Source of the DNA: Planctomycetia bacterium
Lineage (GTDB): Bacteria > Planctomycetota > Phycisphaerae > Phycisphaerales > SM1A02
Reading direction: 5' to 3'
NCBI GenBank assembly: GCA_005799205.1
Contig: SYHM01000135.1
Span: 1 to 8,067 of the forward strand
DNA: 8,067 nucleotides
Shown: in pieces, positions 1 through 6,555 of the stretch
How positions within the stretch are numbered: the stretch's first letter is position 1
How the letters are laid out: every line of letters begins with the position of its first letter
Notes under the pieces: generated by a model
The model's database searches: none
The model's input: only the letters and a program-made list of their open reading frames with translations
Told to the model about the DNA's origin: nothing
Translations under genes and position numbers: made by a program

Positions 1-1
1 A

Positions 2-868
2 TATGGATGGAAGTTCGTCCACAGCGACGCTCGCTTGCGCCTTCCATCGGTTCGCGGAGTCGAAGGCGAATCACAGAATCCAGCTTCGCTCTGGCAGAGT
101 GCAATGGACCGGGCCGTCGATCTCCTCGCCTCGGGGGCACGTAGTGGTCGACTCGCGATCCTGGTGAGTCCGATGCTTTCGTGCGAAGAGGCGTTTGTGC
201 TCGGCCGGACGGTGCTCGCGCTCGATCCCTCTGCGCTCCTCGGGGTCGGTCCTATTCCGCGATCGGGCGAAGACCGCACACTCGCGGGCGGTTTTACGAT
301 TCGTGCCGAGAAAGCTCCAAATGCCCGAGGCGTTCGGCGGGTGCTCGAGGCCCTCGCCGCGGCGCAGCCTGCTCGCCGCGCGGTGGCAGGAGCGGCAGCA
401 GTGTGCTCTGCAGACGAGTTTGTATCGGCCCTGACGACTGCCGGCGCGGGCGCCGCCTTGATCACAGGCAACTACCCAAGTGAGTGGGTGACAGAACCTG
501 TCATGCGAGCGCTTTCGACGCGGCGGATCGTGCTCCTCGACACACTTCCCAACCGCCTCGTTTCCAGTGCAGAGGTGGTGTTGCCCACCGCGACATGGAT
601 CGAGAAGTCGGGATCGTTCGAGAGTGCTGCAGGCCGCGTGCAGTCATTTGAGCGCGCGATCGCCCCGGTCGACTTCGTCAAGGGAGAGGGCCAAATCGCA
701 CTCGATCTGGCGACTCGTCTCAATGCCGCGCCCGCGACGATCTACGACGCCGCACAGATGCGTCGCGAGATGGCGGCGGTGAAGGGGCTCGAACTCTTCG
801 CCAATCAAGTGTGCCATCCGTCTGCGTCGCGGACGCGTACGAGCGACATGTCGCTCGTCCAACTCTGA
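2..868 (+). CDS. nuoG: NADH-quinone oxidoreductase subunit G, C-terminal part (5' end outside window)
   Basis: The reading frame is open from the first bases of the window, so this is the C-terminal 288 residues of a longer protein; an internal TTG at 35 is not the true start. The first visible residues, YGWKFVHSDARLRLPSVRG, resemble the segment of NuoG and related molybdopterin-oxidoreductase-fold proteins that follows the iron-sulfur region. The motif LPTATWIEKSGSFESAAGR at about 194-212 of the visible part matches the 'LP.ATW.EK.G.F.N.EGR.Q' signature near the C terminus of NuoG. The stretch LVSPMLSCEEAFVLGR also fits. In complex I this subunit sits in the peripheral arm and carries Fe-S clusters that pass electrons from NADH towards quinone; its molybdopterin-like domain is generally structural. 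The cluster ligands would lie upstream of the window. A formate dehydrogenase or other paralogue is possible but less likely. The last codons contain a 20-bp palindrome, and the MATE gene starts 9 bases after the stop. Confidence 0.72.
   Translation, partial: YGWKFVHSDARLRLPSVRGVEGESQNPASLWQSAMDRAVDLLASGARSGRLAILVSPMLSCEEAFVLGRTVLALDPSALLGVGPIPRSGEDRTLAGGFTIRAEKAPNARGVRRVLEALAAAQPARRAVAGAAAVCSADEFVSALTTAGAGAALITGNYPSEWVTEPVMRALSTRRIVLLDTLPNRLVSSAEVVLPTATWIEKSGSFESAAGRVQSFERAIAPVDFVKGEGQIALDLATRLNAAPATIYDAAQMRREMAAVKGLELFANQVCHPSASRTRTSDMSLVQL
839..858. promoter_or_regulatory. Perfect 20-bp palindrome before the MATE gene (operator or hairpin)
   Basis: ACGAGCGACATGTCGCTCGT equals its own reverse complement over all 20 bases. 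It lies in the last codons of the nuoG-like gene, ends 7 bases before that stop codon and 19 bases before the MATE ATG. As DNA it could be a two-fold symmetric operator. As RNA it can form an 8-bp stem with a CATG loop. No T-run follows, so it is not a classic intrinsic terminator. Function is inferred; only the symmetry is seen. Confidence 0.5.
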
Positions 869-877
869 CGAATCGCG

Positions 878-2317
878 ATGCCGATCAAGCGCGTCACAAC
901 GGCGGTGCGTTCTGCCGCCGAGGTGTGGGCGCTCGCATGGCCGACCGTCATCACGATGATGAGCTACACGACGATGCAATTCGTCGACAGTGTGATGGTT
1001 GCACAACTCGGTCCGGTAGAACTTGCGGCGCAGGGCAATGCAGGGGTCTGGGCGTGGACGGTGATTGCGTTCCTTGTCGGAGCCATCACACTTGTGAACA
1101 CCTTTGTCTCACAGAGTGTTGGCGCGGGAGAGACGGCGGCGGTCGCCCGTTATGCGTGGGCAGGCATGTGGCTCGCGTGCAGCTCGTGGGCAATTGTCTT
1201 GCTACCGATCGGTTTTCTCGCCCTCCCTTGGGCGTTCGCATTGATGGATCACCCAGCCGACATGCAGGTGCTCGAGGTCGAGTATGCGAAGATCCTGCTC
1301 GCAGGAGCGTGTGTCACGCTCGTTGGGAAAGCGGTCAGCAACTTTTTCTTCGGGATCGGCCGGCCAAAGGTCGTGACGCTCGCGGCGATCATTGGCAACA
1401 TCACCAATCTGCTCTTGAACTACGTCCTGATCTTCGGCGAGGCAGGGCTTCCCTCGCATGGACTGCCAGGAATTCCCGGCACCCCCGCGATGGGAGTTGC
1501 TGGCTCAGCGATTGCGACCGTTGCTGGAACAGCGGTCGAGTGTGCGATTCCACTCTCACTCTTCTTGAGCGGGTCCATCGCGCGCGAGTACTCGACGCGT
1601 CGCCTGTGGCGTCCATCGTGGGCTGCCATCAAAGACCTGCTGCGAGTCGGATGGCCAGCAAGCTTGCAATTCGGAAACGAAATGTTTTGTTGGTCGGTGT
1701 TCATGACGGTTCTCGTGGGCACATTCGGGACCGCGCACCTCGCCGCAGGTTGGATTGTCCTTCGCTACATGCATCTCTCTTTCATGCCCGCGGTGGGATT
1801 CAGCATCGCCACGACCACGCTCGTAGGTCGGTCGATCGGCGCGAAGCAGCCTGAGCTCGCGGCGCGGTACGCACGCACTGCGGTGTGGATGTCGGTGCTG
1901 TACATGTCTGCGTGGGGAATACTGATGGTCCTCTTTCGGGAACCGATGGTGCGCCTCTTCACGAACACGAGCGAGTCAGGAGCTGCATCGGCAGTGCATG
2001 TCGTCGAACTCGCAAGCCGCATCATGATCTGCGCCGCGATTTTTCAAGCCTTCGACGCGGTGGGAATCATTTACACAGGCGCGCTGCGCGGGGCAGGGGA
2101 CACATTCTGGCCTGGCGTCATTGTGGTCTCATTGAGTTGGATCGTCATCGTTGGAGGCGGAGCGTGGGTGGCCTACGCCATGCCGCAGTTGGGGTCGCTC
2201 GGTCCATGGATCGGCTCAACGGTCTACATCATTGCGATTGGTGGCTCGATGGCGTGGCGGTTCGAGCGGGGGCCTTGGCGCACGCGTCAGCTTGTGCGCC
2301 ATGCAGCGACTGGCTGA
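878..2317 (+). CDS. MATE family multidrug/metabolite efflux transporter (NorM-like)
   Basis: This is a 479-residue inner-membrane protein of normal MATE length (about 440-480), with hydrophobic segments throughout consistent with 12 helices in two pseudo-repeated halves. N-half marks are FVDSVMVAQLGPVELAAQG (35-53), with D37 at the acidic site used for cation coupling in NorM-type pumps, FVSQSVGAGE (76-85) and GRPK (161-164). C-half marks are SLQFGNEMFCWSVF (262-275), TTLVGRSIGAKQPELAARYA (313-332) and the family hallmark GALRGAGDTFWP (401-412). Such proteins export cationic compounds or metabolites in exchange for Na+ or H+; the substrate cannot be read from sequence. The ATG at 878 gives a short cytoplasmic N terminus and is in frame with the preceding nuoG-like gene, 9 bases after its stop. 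No Shine-Dalgarno motif precedes it (AATCGCG), so translational coupling is plausible. A perfect palindrome lies 19 bases upstream and may control it. Confidence 0.93.
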   Translation: MPIKRVTTAVRSAAEVWALAWPTVITMMSYTTMQFVDSVMVAQLGPVELAAQGNAGVWAWTVIAFLVGAITLVNTFVSQSVGAGETAAVARYAWAGMWLACSSWAIVLLPIGFLALPWAFALMDHPADMQVLEVEYAKILLAGACVTLVGKAVSNFFFGIGRPKVVTLAAIIGNITNLLLNYVLIFGEAGLPSHGLPGIPGTPAMGVAGSAIATVAGTAVECAIPLSLFLSGSIAREYSTRRLWRPSWAAIKDLLRVGWPASLQFGNEMFCWSVFMTVLVGTFGTAHLAAGWIVLRYMHLSFMPAVGFSIATTTLVGRSIGAKQPELAARYARTAVWMSVLYMSAWGILMVLFREPMVRLFTNTSESGAASAVHVVELASRIMICAAIFQAFDAVGIIYTGALRGAGDTFWPGVIVVSLSWIVIVGGGAWVAYAMPQLGSLGPWIGSTVYIIAIGGSMAWRFERGPWRTRQLVRHAATG

Positions 2318-2340
2318 TTCGGGGCAGACCGGGGGGCGGT

Positions 2341-2369
2341 TTGGGATCGCCTCGCGATGTCTGTATGAT
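2341..2369 (+). promoter_or_regulatory. Putative sigma70-type promoter of the TPR/alpha-CTD operon
   Basis: TTGGGA (2341-2346) and TATGAT (2364-2369) are separated by exactly 17 bases, matching the -35/-10 consensus in 4 and 5 of 6 positions. Transcription would begin at about 2376-2377, only 2-3 bases before the ATG at 2379, giving an almost leaderless mRNA; no Shine-Dalgarno motif exists. TTGGGA is also one arm of an inverted repeat with TCCCAA (2370-2375), and the spacer contains ATCGC-CTC-GCGAT (2346-2358), so a repressor site is conceivable. This sits in the 61-base gap after the MATE gene, the longest gap in the window. Confidence 0.55.
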
Positions 2370-2378
2370 TCCCAACCC

Positions 2379-3287
2379 ATGAGTACTGCCACGCCGACCC
2401 CATCGAATTCAGTTGCCGCCAAGCCCCACCTCGAGCTCGCCATGCGGCACGCCGAAGAAGGTCGCCGTGATGAGGCAGTCTCAGCGTTCCGTCAGGCGCT
2501 CGAGTTTGATCGCAGCGTTGACACGCTCTTCGCGCTCGCTCGGTTGCTCGATCGAATGGGTCATGACGAGGATGCAATCGATCTCTACGAAGAGATTTGC
2601 TACATGGCGAAACCACCAGTGAACGCGCTCATCAATCTCGCGGTCCTCTATGAAGACCTCGGCGAGCTCGGTCGTGCCGAACGGTGCTTGCGACGGGTGC
2701 TCGACCTCTACCCGAACAATGCGCACGCGCGCATGTATGTCAAAGATGTGTGTGCCGTCCAAACGATGAAGTACGACCCAGATGCGACTCAGCAAGCTGC
2801 TCGTCGCAATGCAGTCTTGGACACGCCGATTACTGACTTCGAGCTTTCAGCCCGTGCGCGCAACTGCCTCAAGAAGGTCGAGATTCGAACCCTTGGTGAT
2901 CTCTTGCGAGTGACCGAAGCAGAGTTGATGGCCTTCAAGAACTTCGGAGAAGCGAGCATCAATGAGATCAAATCGATGTTGAATTCGCGTGGATTGCGAC
3001 TCGGGCAGGGACTTGAGGGCGGATACGAAGAGTCGTTCCGGCACACATATCTCACTCAGTTGCGTGGCACGCATGCCTCTGACGTCCTCGATACTCCAAT
3101 CAGCGCAATCGAATTCACGATTCGAGCGCGGAAGGCGATCCAATTGCTCGAAGTTCGGACCCTCGGCGAGTTGGCTTGTCGAACAGAGGCCGAGCTGATG
3201 GGCATCAAGAACTTCGGTATGACGAGTCTCGACGAGATCAAGGGGCAGCTCGCGGCAAACGGCCTGTCGCTCCGCGTGCTCGAGTGA
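2379..3287 (+). CDS. TPR protein with two tandem RNA polymerase alpha-CTD domains
   Basis: This is a 302-residue, probably cytoplasmic protein. About three tetratricopeptide repeats fill residues 17-113 (for example AMRHAEEGRRDEAVSAFRQA and NLAVLYEDLGELGRAERCL), implying a protein-binding scaffold. Two copies of the RpoA C-terminal domain follow at 146-210 and 236-300, both beginning VLDTPI, spaced 90 residues apart and identical at 34 of 64 positions by my count. Aligned to E. coli RpoA, copy 1 keeps the DNA-contact residues R265, N268, C269, G296, S299 and E302 (here R159, N162, C163, G190, S193, E196). Copy 2 keeps R249, G280, S283 and E286 but has K252 and A253 at the N268 and C269 sites. 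The N-terminal assembly domain of RpoA is absent, so this is not a core subunit. A role in transcription through DNA or sigma/activator contacts is inference. I chose the ATG at 2379 because homology starts soon after it and a promoter ends just before it; the longer in-frame extension to 2151 lies inside the MATE gene. The stop overlaps the spoIID-like start by 4 bases. Confidence 0.9.
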   Translation: MSTATPTPSNSVAAKPHLELAMRHAEEGRRDEAVSAFRQALEFDRSVDTLFALARLLDRMGHDEDAIDLYEEICYMAKPPVNALINLAVLYEDLGELGRAERCLRRVLDLYPNNAHARMYVKDVCAVQTMKYDPDATQQAARRNAVLDTPITDFELSARARNCLKKVEIRTLGDLLRVTEAELMAFKNFGEASINEIKSMLNSRGLRLGQGLEGGYEESFRHTYLTQLRGTHASDVLDTPISAIEFTIRARKAIQLLEVRTLGELACRTEAELMGIKNFGMTSLDEIKGQLAANGLSLRVLE

Positions 3288-4702
3288 TTCTGACGCGCGC
3301 ACGAAGGGGTCTTGGCCTCGCGGGCGCGCTCGCGACTGCCCTGCTATGCGGCTGCGCGGATCAGCAAGTCGAGCCATCCACTTCAAGGCCCACACCGCTT
3401 TCGACCGAGATGGCGGCACCGCCCGTCGTGCAGAGTGCCGTGGTGCCGCACGACGAGAGCACACCTCCATCGTCTGCTGAGATCGCGCAGCCGTCGAAAC
3501 CGCTGCCGATTCCTCCCAAGCCGCTTCCTTCGCCACCAACGACTGAACCCATCGTCGCTATTCGAATTGCAGAATTGACCGCGACTGCGCCGGTTGTCGT
3601 TGACGCTGCCGGCGGTCGGCTGCGAGTCTCGTCAGTCGATGGTTCGCTGAGCGATGCGCCGTGGAACGCAGCCGCTCCGATTGAGATTCAAGTCCACGAC
3701 GATGGTTGGAGAGTGCGTGCGCGTGGGGCTCCCGATCGAACCATCGCCTCAGGCGAACTCGTGATCAACACGCCAAGTGGGACGGGCGATCCCCTCATGT
3801 GGAACAAGAAGTCGTGGCCCGGGGCGCTGCGACTTGTGCGCACTCGGACAGGAGTCGATCTCGTGATGGATGTTCCGATGGAGTCGTATCTTCCAGGGGT
3901 CATCGCGAAGGAACTCTACGGATCGTGGAATCCAGAGACATTTCGTGCGCAGGCGATCGCCGCGCGGAGTTACGCAGTCGTTGAGGAAGCACGCTGGCAG
4001 GGTCGGCGACACTACGACATGGTGGCTGGGCAGCAGAGTCAAGCGTGGATGGGAGCAACCGAAAACCCCAAGGCGGTCGCCGCGGTGCGTGAGACGCGCG
4101 GACAGGTGCTCGTGCACGATGGAGTCGTCGTCGCCGCGTACTACTCAAGCGCGTGCGGCGGCCGACCCGCGAGTGCCCTCGGTGTGGTCACGGACAATCC
4201 ATTTCACGATATTGCACCGCTGCGTGCGGGTGATGGGTCGAGCCGCACCTCATGTTGTCAGTCAACTTCAGTTGCGTCGTGGAAGGTGACGATTCCCTTG
4301 GCGACGATTCAATCGAGAGTGCAGAGCTGGGGACGAGGAACGGGACGGGCTGACCTCGCCGCAGCACAAGTGCCAACGGCGATTGAAGTCGCGCACAAGA
4401 ACGCCGCCAATCGTGCGACTCAGATTCGTCTGCGAAGCCGCACTGGCGAAACCCTCACGATCGAAGCAGAAGATTTTCGTCGTGCGATGAATGCCGCAGG
4501 TGATGCCAAGACGAGCTTGAAGTCGAGCGATTTTGCGGTGCGAATCTCTGGAAAGAACGCAGAATTGACTGGTCGAGGGTTCGGGCACGGCGTCGGGCTC
4601 TGTCAGCACGGGGCGCAGGAAATGAGCCGACGTGGTCACTCGCACCAGCAGATTCTCGCGCGGTACTACCCCGGCTCAACAGTCGTGAAAGCGTGGAACT
4701 AG
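3284..4702 (+). CDS. spoIID: SpoIID/LytB-domain lipoprotein (probable peptidoglycan glycosidase)
   Basis: With GTG at 3284, overlapping the preceding TGA as GTGA, the product is 472 residues. It opens with a basic segment (TRARR), a hydrophobic stretch and the lipobox-like LCGC (C24), so it is probably a lipoprotein; a proline/serine-rich linker spans about 31-90. The SpoIID domain covers about 170-472. It includes PMESYLPGVIAKE (198-210), whose last Glu matches the catalytic Glu of B. subtilis SpoIID, FRAQAIAARSYAV (220-232), YYSSACGG (286-293) and the C-terminal signature RGFGHGVGLCQHGAQEM (431-447). In Bacillus SpoIID is a lytic transglycosylase cutting stem-peptide-free glycan during engulfment. 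No sporulation gene is seen here, so a general role in wall remodelling or division is more likely. Further in-frame start codons up to 3176 lie inside the previous gene and would bury the signal peptide. The start was chosen on the signal peptide and the overlap. It is probably translationally coupled to its upstream partner. Confidence 0.88.
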   Translation: MILTRARRGLGLAGALATALLCGCADQQVEPSTSRPTPLSTEMAAPPVVQSAVVPHDESTPPSSAEIAQPSKPLPIPPKPLPSPPTTEPIVAIRIAELTATAPVVVDAAGGRLRVSSVDGSLSDAPWNAAAPIEIQVHDDGWRVRARGAPDRTIASGELVINTPSGTGDPLMWNKKSWPGALRLVRTRTGVDLVMDVPMESYLPGVIAKELYGSWNPETFRAQAIAARSYAVVEEARWQGRRHYDMVAGQQSQAWMGATENPKAVAAVRETRGQVLVHDGVVVAAYYSSACGGRPASALGVVTDNPFHDIAPLRAGDGSSRTSCCQSTSVASWKVTIPLATIQSRVQSWGRGTGRADLAAAQVPTAIEVAHKNAANRATQIRLRSRTGETLTIEAEDFRRAMNAAGDAKTSLKSSDFAVRISGKNAELTGRGFGHGVGLCQHGAQEMSRRGHSHQQILARYYPGSTVVKAWN

Positions 4703-4704
4703 GC

Positions 4705-5316
4705 ATGTTTACTGGACTTGTCCAAGGCACCGGACGCGTCCTTGCGCGCGCCACCACGATGTGCGGGGTTCGACTCACGATCGATGGCGGACCCACCGTT
4801 GCAGCGCTGCGCACGGGCGACTCCCTCAGCGTGAATGGAGTCTGCCTGACGATTGCGCAGATCAATGCGAGTCACTGTTGCTTTGATGTCATCCCACACA
4901 CACTCTCGATGACGACGCTCGGGTCGCTCTCAAACGGCGACGAAGTCAATCTTGAACCTGCCATGCGCCTGGGCGATCCTCTGGGGGGGCACATCGTGCA
5001 GGGACATGTCGATTCGATTGGCGAGGTGACGCACACTGATCGGGCCGAGCGAGGTGTTGTCATGCGTGTGCGATTGCCTCCTGACTCGATGTCGGTCGTC
5101 GTTGCGCAGGGCTCCATCACGTTGCAGGGAGTCTCTCTCACCGTTGCCGCGTGCGGAGCCGACTGGTTCGAGGTCGCGCTCATCCCTGAAACACTCGCAC
5201 GCACAACCCTTGCTCGCGCGGTGGTTGGATCGCGGCTCAATGTCGAGGTCGATGCGCTTGCGCGGATGATTGATCAAGCGGTGCGTCGCCACTCCAGCCC
5301 GCGCACAACAGAGTGA
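4705..5316 (+). CDS. ribE: Riboflavin synthase, alpha chain
   Basis: This 203-residue protein has the usual length and two lumazine-binding barrels (about 1-97 and 98-195). It catalyses dismutation of two 6,7-dimethyl-8-ribityllumazine molecules into riboflavin and the pyrimidinedione, the last step of riboflavin synthesis in the cytoplasm. The start MFTGLVQGTGRV is the family N terminus, which fixes the ATG at 4705 over the GTG at 4693. First-barrel marks are GDSLSVNGVCLTI (38-50) and LEPAMRLGDPLGGHIVQGHV (83-102). Second-barrel marks are QGSITLQGVSLTV (135-147), FEVALIPETLARTTL (155-169) and LNVEVDALARM (178-188). The second barrel has Gln where Asp is common before GVSLT. The gene begins 2 bases after the spoIID-like stop. 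No FMN riboswitch space exists upstream and no other rib gene is adjacent. Its last 80 bases overlap the convergent phosphatase gene. Confidence 0.96.
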   Translation: MFTGLVQGTGRVLARATTMCGVRLTIDGGPTVAALRTGDSLSVNGVCLTIAQINASHCCFDVIPHTLSMTTLGSLSNGDEVNLEPAMRLGDPLGGHIVQGHVDSIGEVTHTDRAERGVVMRVRLPPDSMSVVVAQGSITLQGVSLTVAACGADWFEVALIPETLARTTLARAVVGSRLNVEVDALARMIDQAVRRHSSPRTTE

Positions 5317-6517
5317 GATCGTCGATCTGCGGAAAGTCAGAACTCTCTTCGTCGAGTCGAGCGTTGATACCCGCGATGAACTCACTCGGCGTGGCCGACT
5401 GCGAAAACTCATTGAAGACATCCAGGTATCGCCGGTTTGGAAGGCGGGGCGCGCTTGGGTCATGGCCGAGCTCAGGAAACGCCTGCTCAAAGCCGTCTGT
5501 GTAAAAGAGCAGTTTGTCGCCGGGTTCGAGATCGATTGTTGCCTCAGAAAACACTTCGTCCTCGAACACCCCCAGCAATCCTCCCTGCGTTTCAATTGGT
5601 TCACACAGACCGCCGCGTTTCATTCGAAGCATCGCAGGATGGCCTGCGCTCGCAACGGTCAACCGATGCGATCGCGTGTCGATGATGCAGTAAATCGCGG
5701 TCGCGAATCGCGTCGTGCGAGTGGCGCGCGAGAGCATGTCGAGATTGATTCGCGAGAGCGACTCGTTCGGTGAGAGGATGCGATATGAATTCGGAGTGAT
5801 GTCCTTCGTCTGCATGCCGCGCGAGACGATCAGTGTGAGCAGCGCTGCGGGCACTCCGTGGCCAACGGCGTCGATCACGAAGATGCCTAGATGGTGTTCG
5901 TCAAGCCGAATGACGTTGTAGAGGTCGCCTGAGACATACGACGCTGGACGCCAGAGCGCAGCTGAATCGATCCCCCCGATGCTCGGAAGAACGCGAGGCA
6001 GAAACTCACGCTGCACGCTCGCAGCGAGCTGCAGTTCTTCCTGCATTGTGTCGATTTCGCTCGAGAGACCTCCTGAATGGCGTACCGCCGTCACTGCATC
6101 GAACTGCAGGCGGTGGATTTCCTTCTGCCGAGCGATGAGCGCGCAAAGCGCTGTGGCGAGGTGCTCTGGTCCAAGCGCAGGGTCGATCGCGTACGAGATT
6201 CCTGGCGGAAGTTCTTGGCCAGGGACAATGTCGTTGCAGACTGCGATGATCGGGACCATCGCGGCAACCGCCTCTTCGATGCCGGGTTGTTGCAGATTGT
6301 CGCTCGTGGGCTCCCCCACGAGCACCAGTGCGTGCGTGTCGCGAATCTCCATCCCCAGTTGCACTGGATCGCTCTCAGTCACGACGCGTGCATCAAAGTC
6401 AAAGCGATCGCTGAGGATGCGTGCGACCGTTGCATGGGCATCGCCACCCTGCAGTGAAAGCACTGCGACGCGCGGCGCGATATGGCGTAGCGAGTGGTGT
6501 TCAAACGGGATCGACAC
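5237..6517 (-). CDS. PP2C/RsbU-type serine phosphatase with degenerate receiver domain
   Basis: This is 426 residues from a GTG at 6517. Residues 14-135 look like a receiver fold (RVAVLSLQGG, ALVLVGEP, ISYAIDPALGPEHLATALCA), but the acidic pair, the phosphoacceptor Asp and the Lys before Pro are missing. A short helical linker follows, ending ELQLAASVQREFLP (161-174), the usual lead-in to RsbU/SpoIIE-type phosphatases. The catalytic domain (about 175-408) carries VSGDLYN (195-201), FVIDAVGHGVPAALL (213-227), SAGHPAML (290-297), FYTDGFEQAF (338-347) and IDDLTLL (398-404), so the metal-binding Asp residues appear intact. Family members dephosphorylate anti-sigma-factor antagonists in partner-switching pathways; the partner is not in this window. 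The last codons (about 402-426) are not conserved in type and read antisense through the 3' end of ribE. It is divergent from phhB across 38 bases. Confidence 0.9.
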   Translation of the reverse strand: MSIPFEHHSLRHIAPRVAVLSLQGGDAHATVARILSDRFDFDARVVTESDPVQLGMEIRDTHALVLVGEPTSDNLQQPGIEEAVAAMVPIIAVCNDIVPGQELPPGISYAIDPALGPEHLATALCALIARQKEIHRLQFDAVTAVRHSGGLSSEIDTMQEELQLAASVQREFLPRVLPSIGGIDSAALWRPASYVSGDLYNVIRLDEHHLGIFVIDAVGHGVPAALLTLIVSRGMQTKDITPNSYRILSPNESLSRINLDMLSRATRTTRFATAIYCIIDTRSHRLTVASAGHPAMLRMKRGGLCEPIETQGGLLGVFEDEVFSEATIDLEPGDKLLFYTDGFEQAFPELGHDPSAPRLPNRRYLDVFNEFSQSATPSEFIAGINARLDEESSDFPQIDDLTLLCAGWSGDAPLDQSSAQAHRPRH

Positions 6518-6526
6518 GGGGGGCGA

Positions 6527-6532
6527 AGTGTA
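6527..6532 (-). promoter_or_regulatory. Possible -10 box of the RsbU-like gene
   Basis: On the minus strand TACACT matches TATAAT at 4 of 6 positions and ends 9 bases before the GTG start, so a transcript would begin at about 6520, 3 bases upstream of the start codon. A weak -35 candidate, TAGAGC (6551-6556), lies 18 bases further upstream. No Shine-Dalgarno motif is present (the leader reads TCGCCCCCC). Support is positional only. Confidence 0.35.
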
Positions 6533-6542
6533 GGGGTTCGCT

Positions 6543-6548
6543 TATAGT
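6543..6548 (+). promoter_or_regulatory. Possible -10 box of phhB
   Basis: TATAGT matches TATAAT at 5 of 6 positions and ends 7 bases before the phhB ATG, so transcription would start at or one base before the start codon, a leaderless arrangement. I see no convincing -35 at 16-18 bases; TCGACA (6511-6516) resembles one but is 26 bases away. The box lies back to back with the minus-strand -10 candidate at 6527-6532. Confidence 0.4.
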
Positions 6549-6555
6549 TTGCTCT

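Noticed and set aside
811..1854. Long plus-strand open frame (347 codons) overlapping the MATE gene
   Set aside because: Its product is rich in Arg, His and Cys with no recognisable domain. It shadows the MATE gene, whose frame has clear family motifs.
2151..2378. N-terminal extension of the TPR/alpha-CTD protein to an upstream ATG
   Set aside because: It would overlap 167 bases of the MATE gene with non-homologous sequence, and a promoter with a close ATG at 2379 explains the start better.
2847..3539. Minus-strand open frame (230 codons) opposite the alpha-CTD and spoIID-like genes
   Set aside because: It is antisense to two well-supported genes, has a low-complexity Arg/Ser/Ala composition and no motif; a GC-rich shadow frame.
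4693..4704. GTG at 4693 as the ribE start
   Set aside because: Riboflavin synthase alpha chains begin with MFTGLV, which matches the ATG at 4705; the extension only overlaps the previous stop.
4640..4704. FMN riboswitch upstream of ribE
   Set aside because: The upstream sequence is the coding end of the spoIID-like gene, with a 2-base gap; there is no room for an aptamer and none of its conserved elements was seen.
5316..5328. AGATCG-T-CGATCT inverted repeat at the ribE stop as a terminator
   Set aside because: The arms are 6 bp around a single base, which cannot form a stable RNA hairpin, no T-run follows, and it encodes the conserved Ile-Asp-Asp-Leu of the phosphatase.
4930..5604. Minus-strand open frame (224 codons) across ribE and the phosphatase end
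   Set aside because: It overlaps conserved coding sequence on both strands and shows no domain.
6511..6516. TCGACA as the -35 box of phhB
   Set aside because: It matches TTGACA at five positions but lies 26 bases from the -10 candidate, too far for a normal sigma70 promoter.
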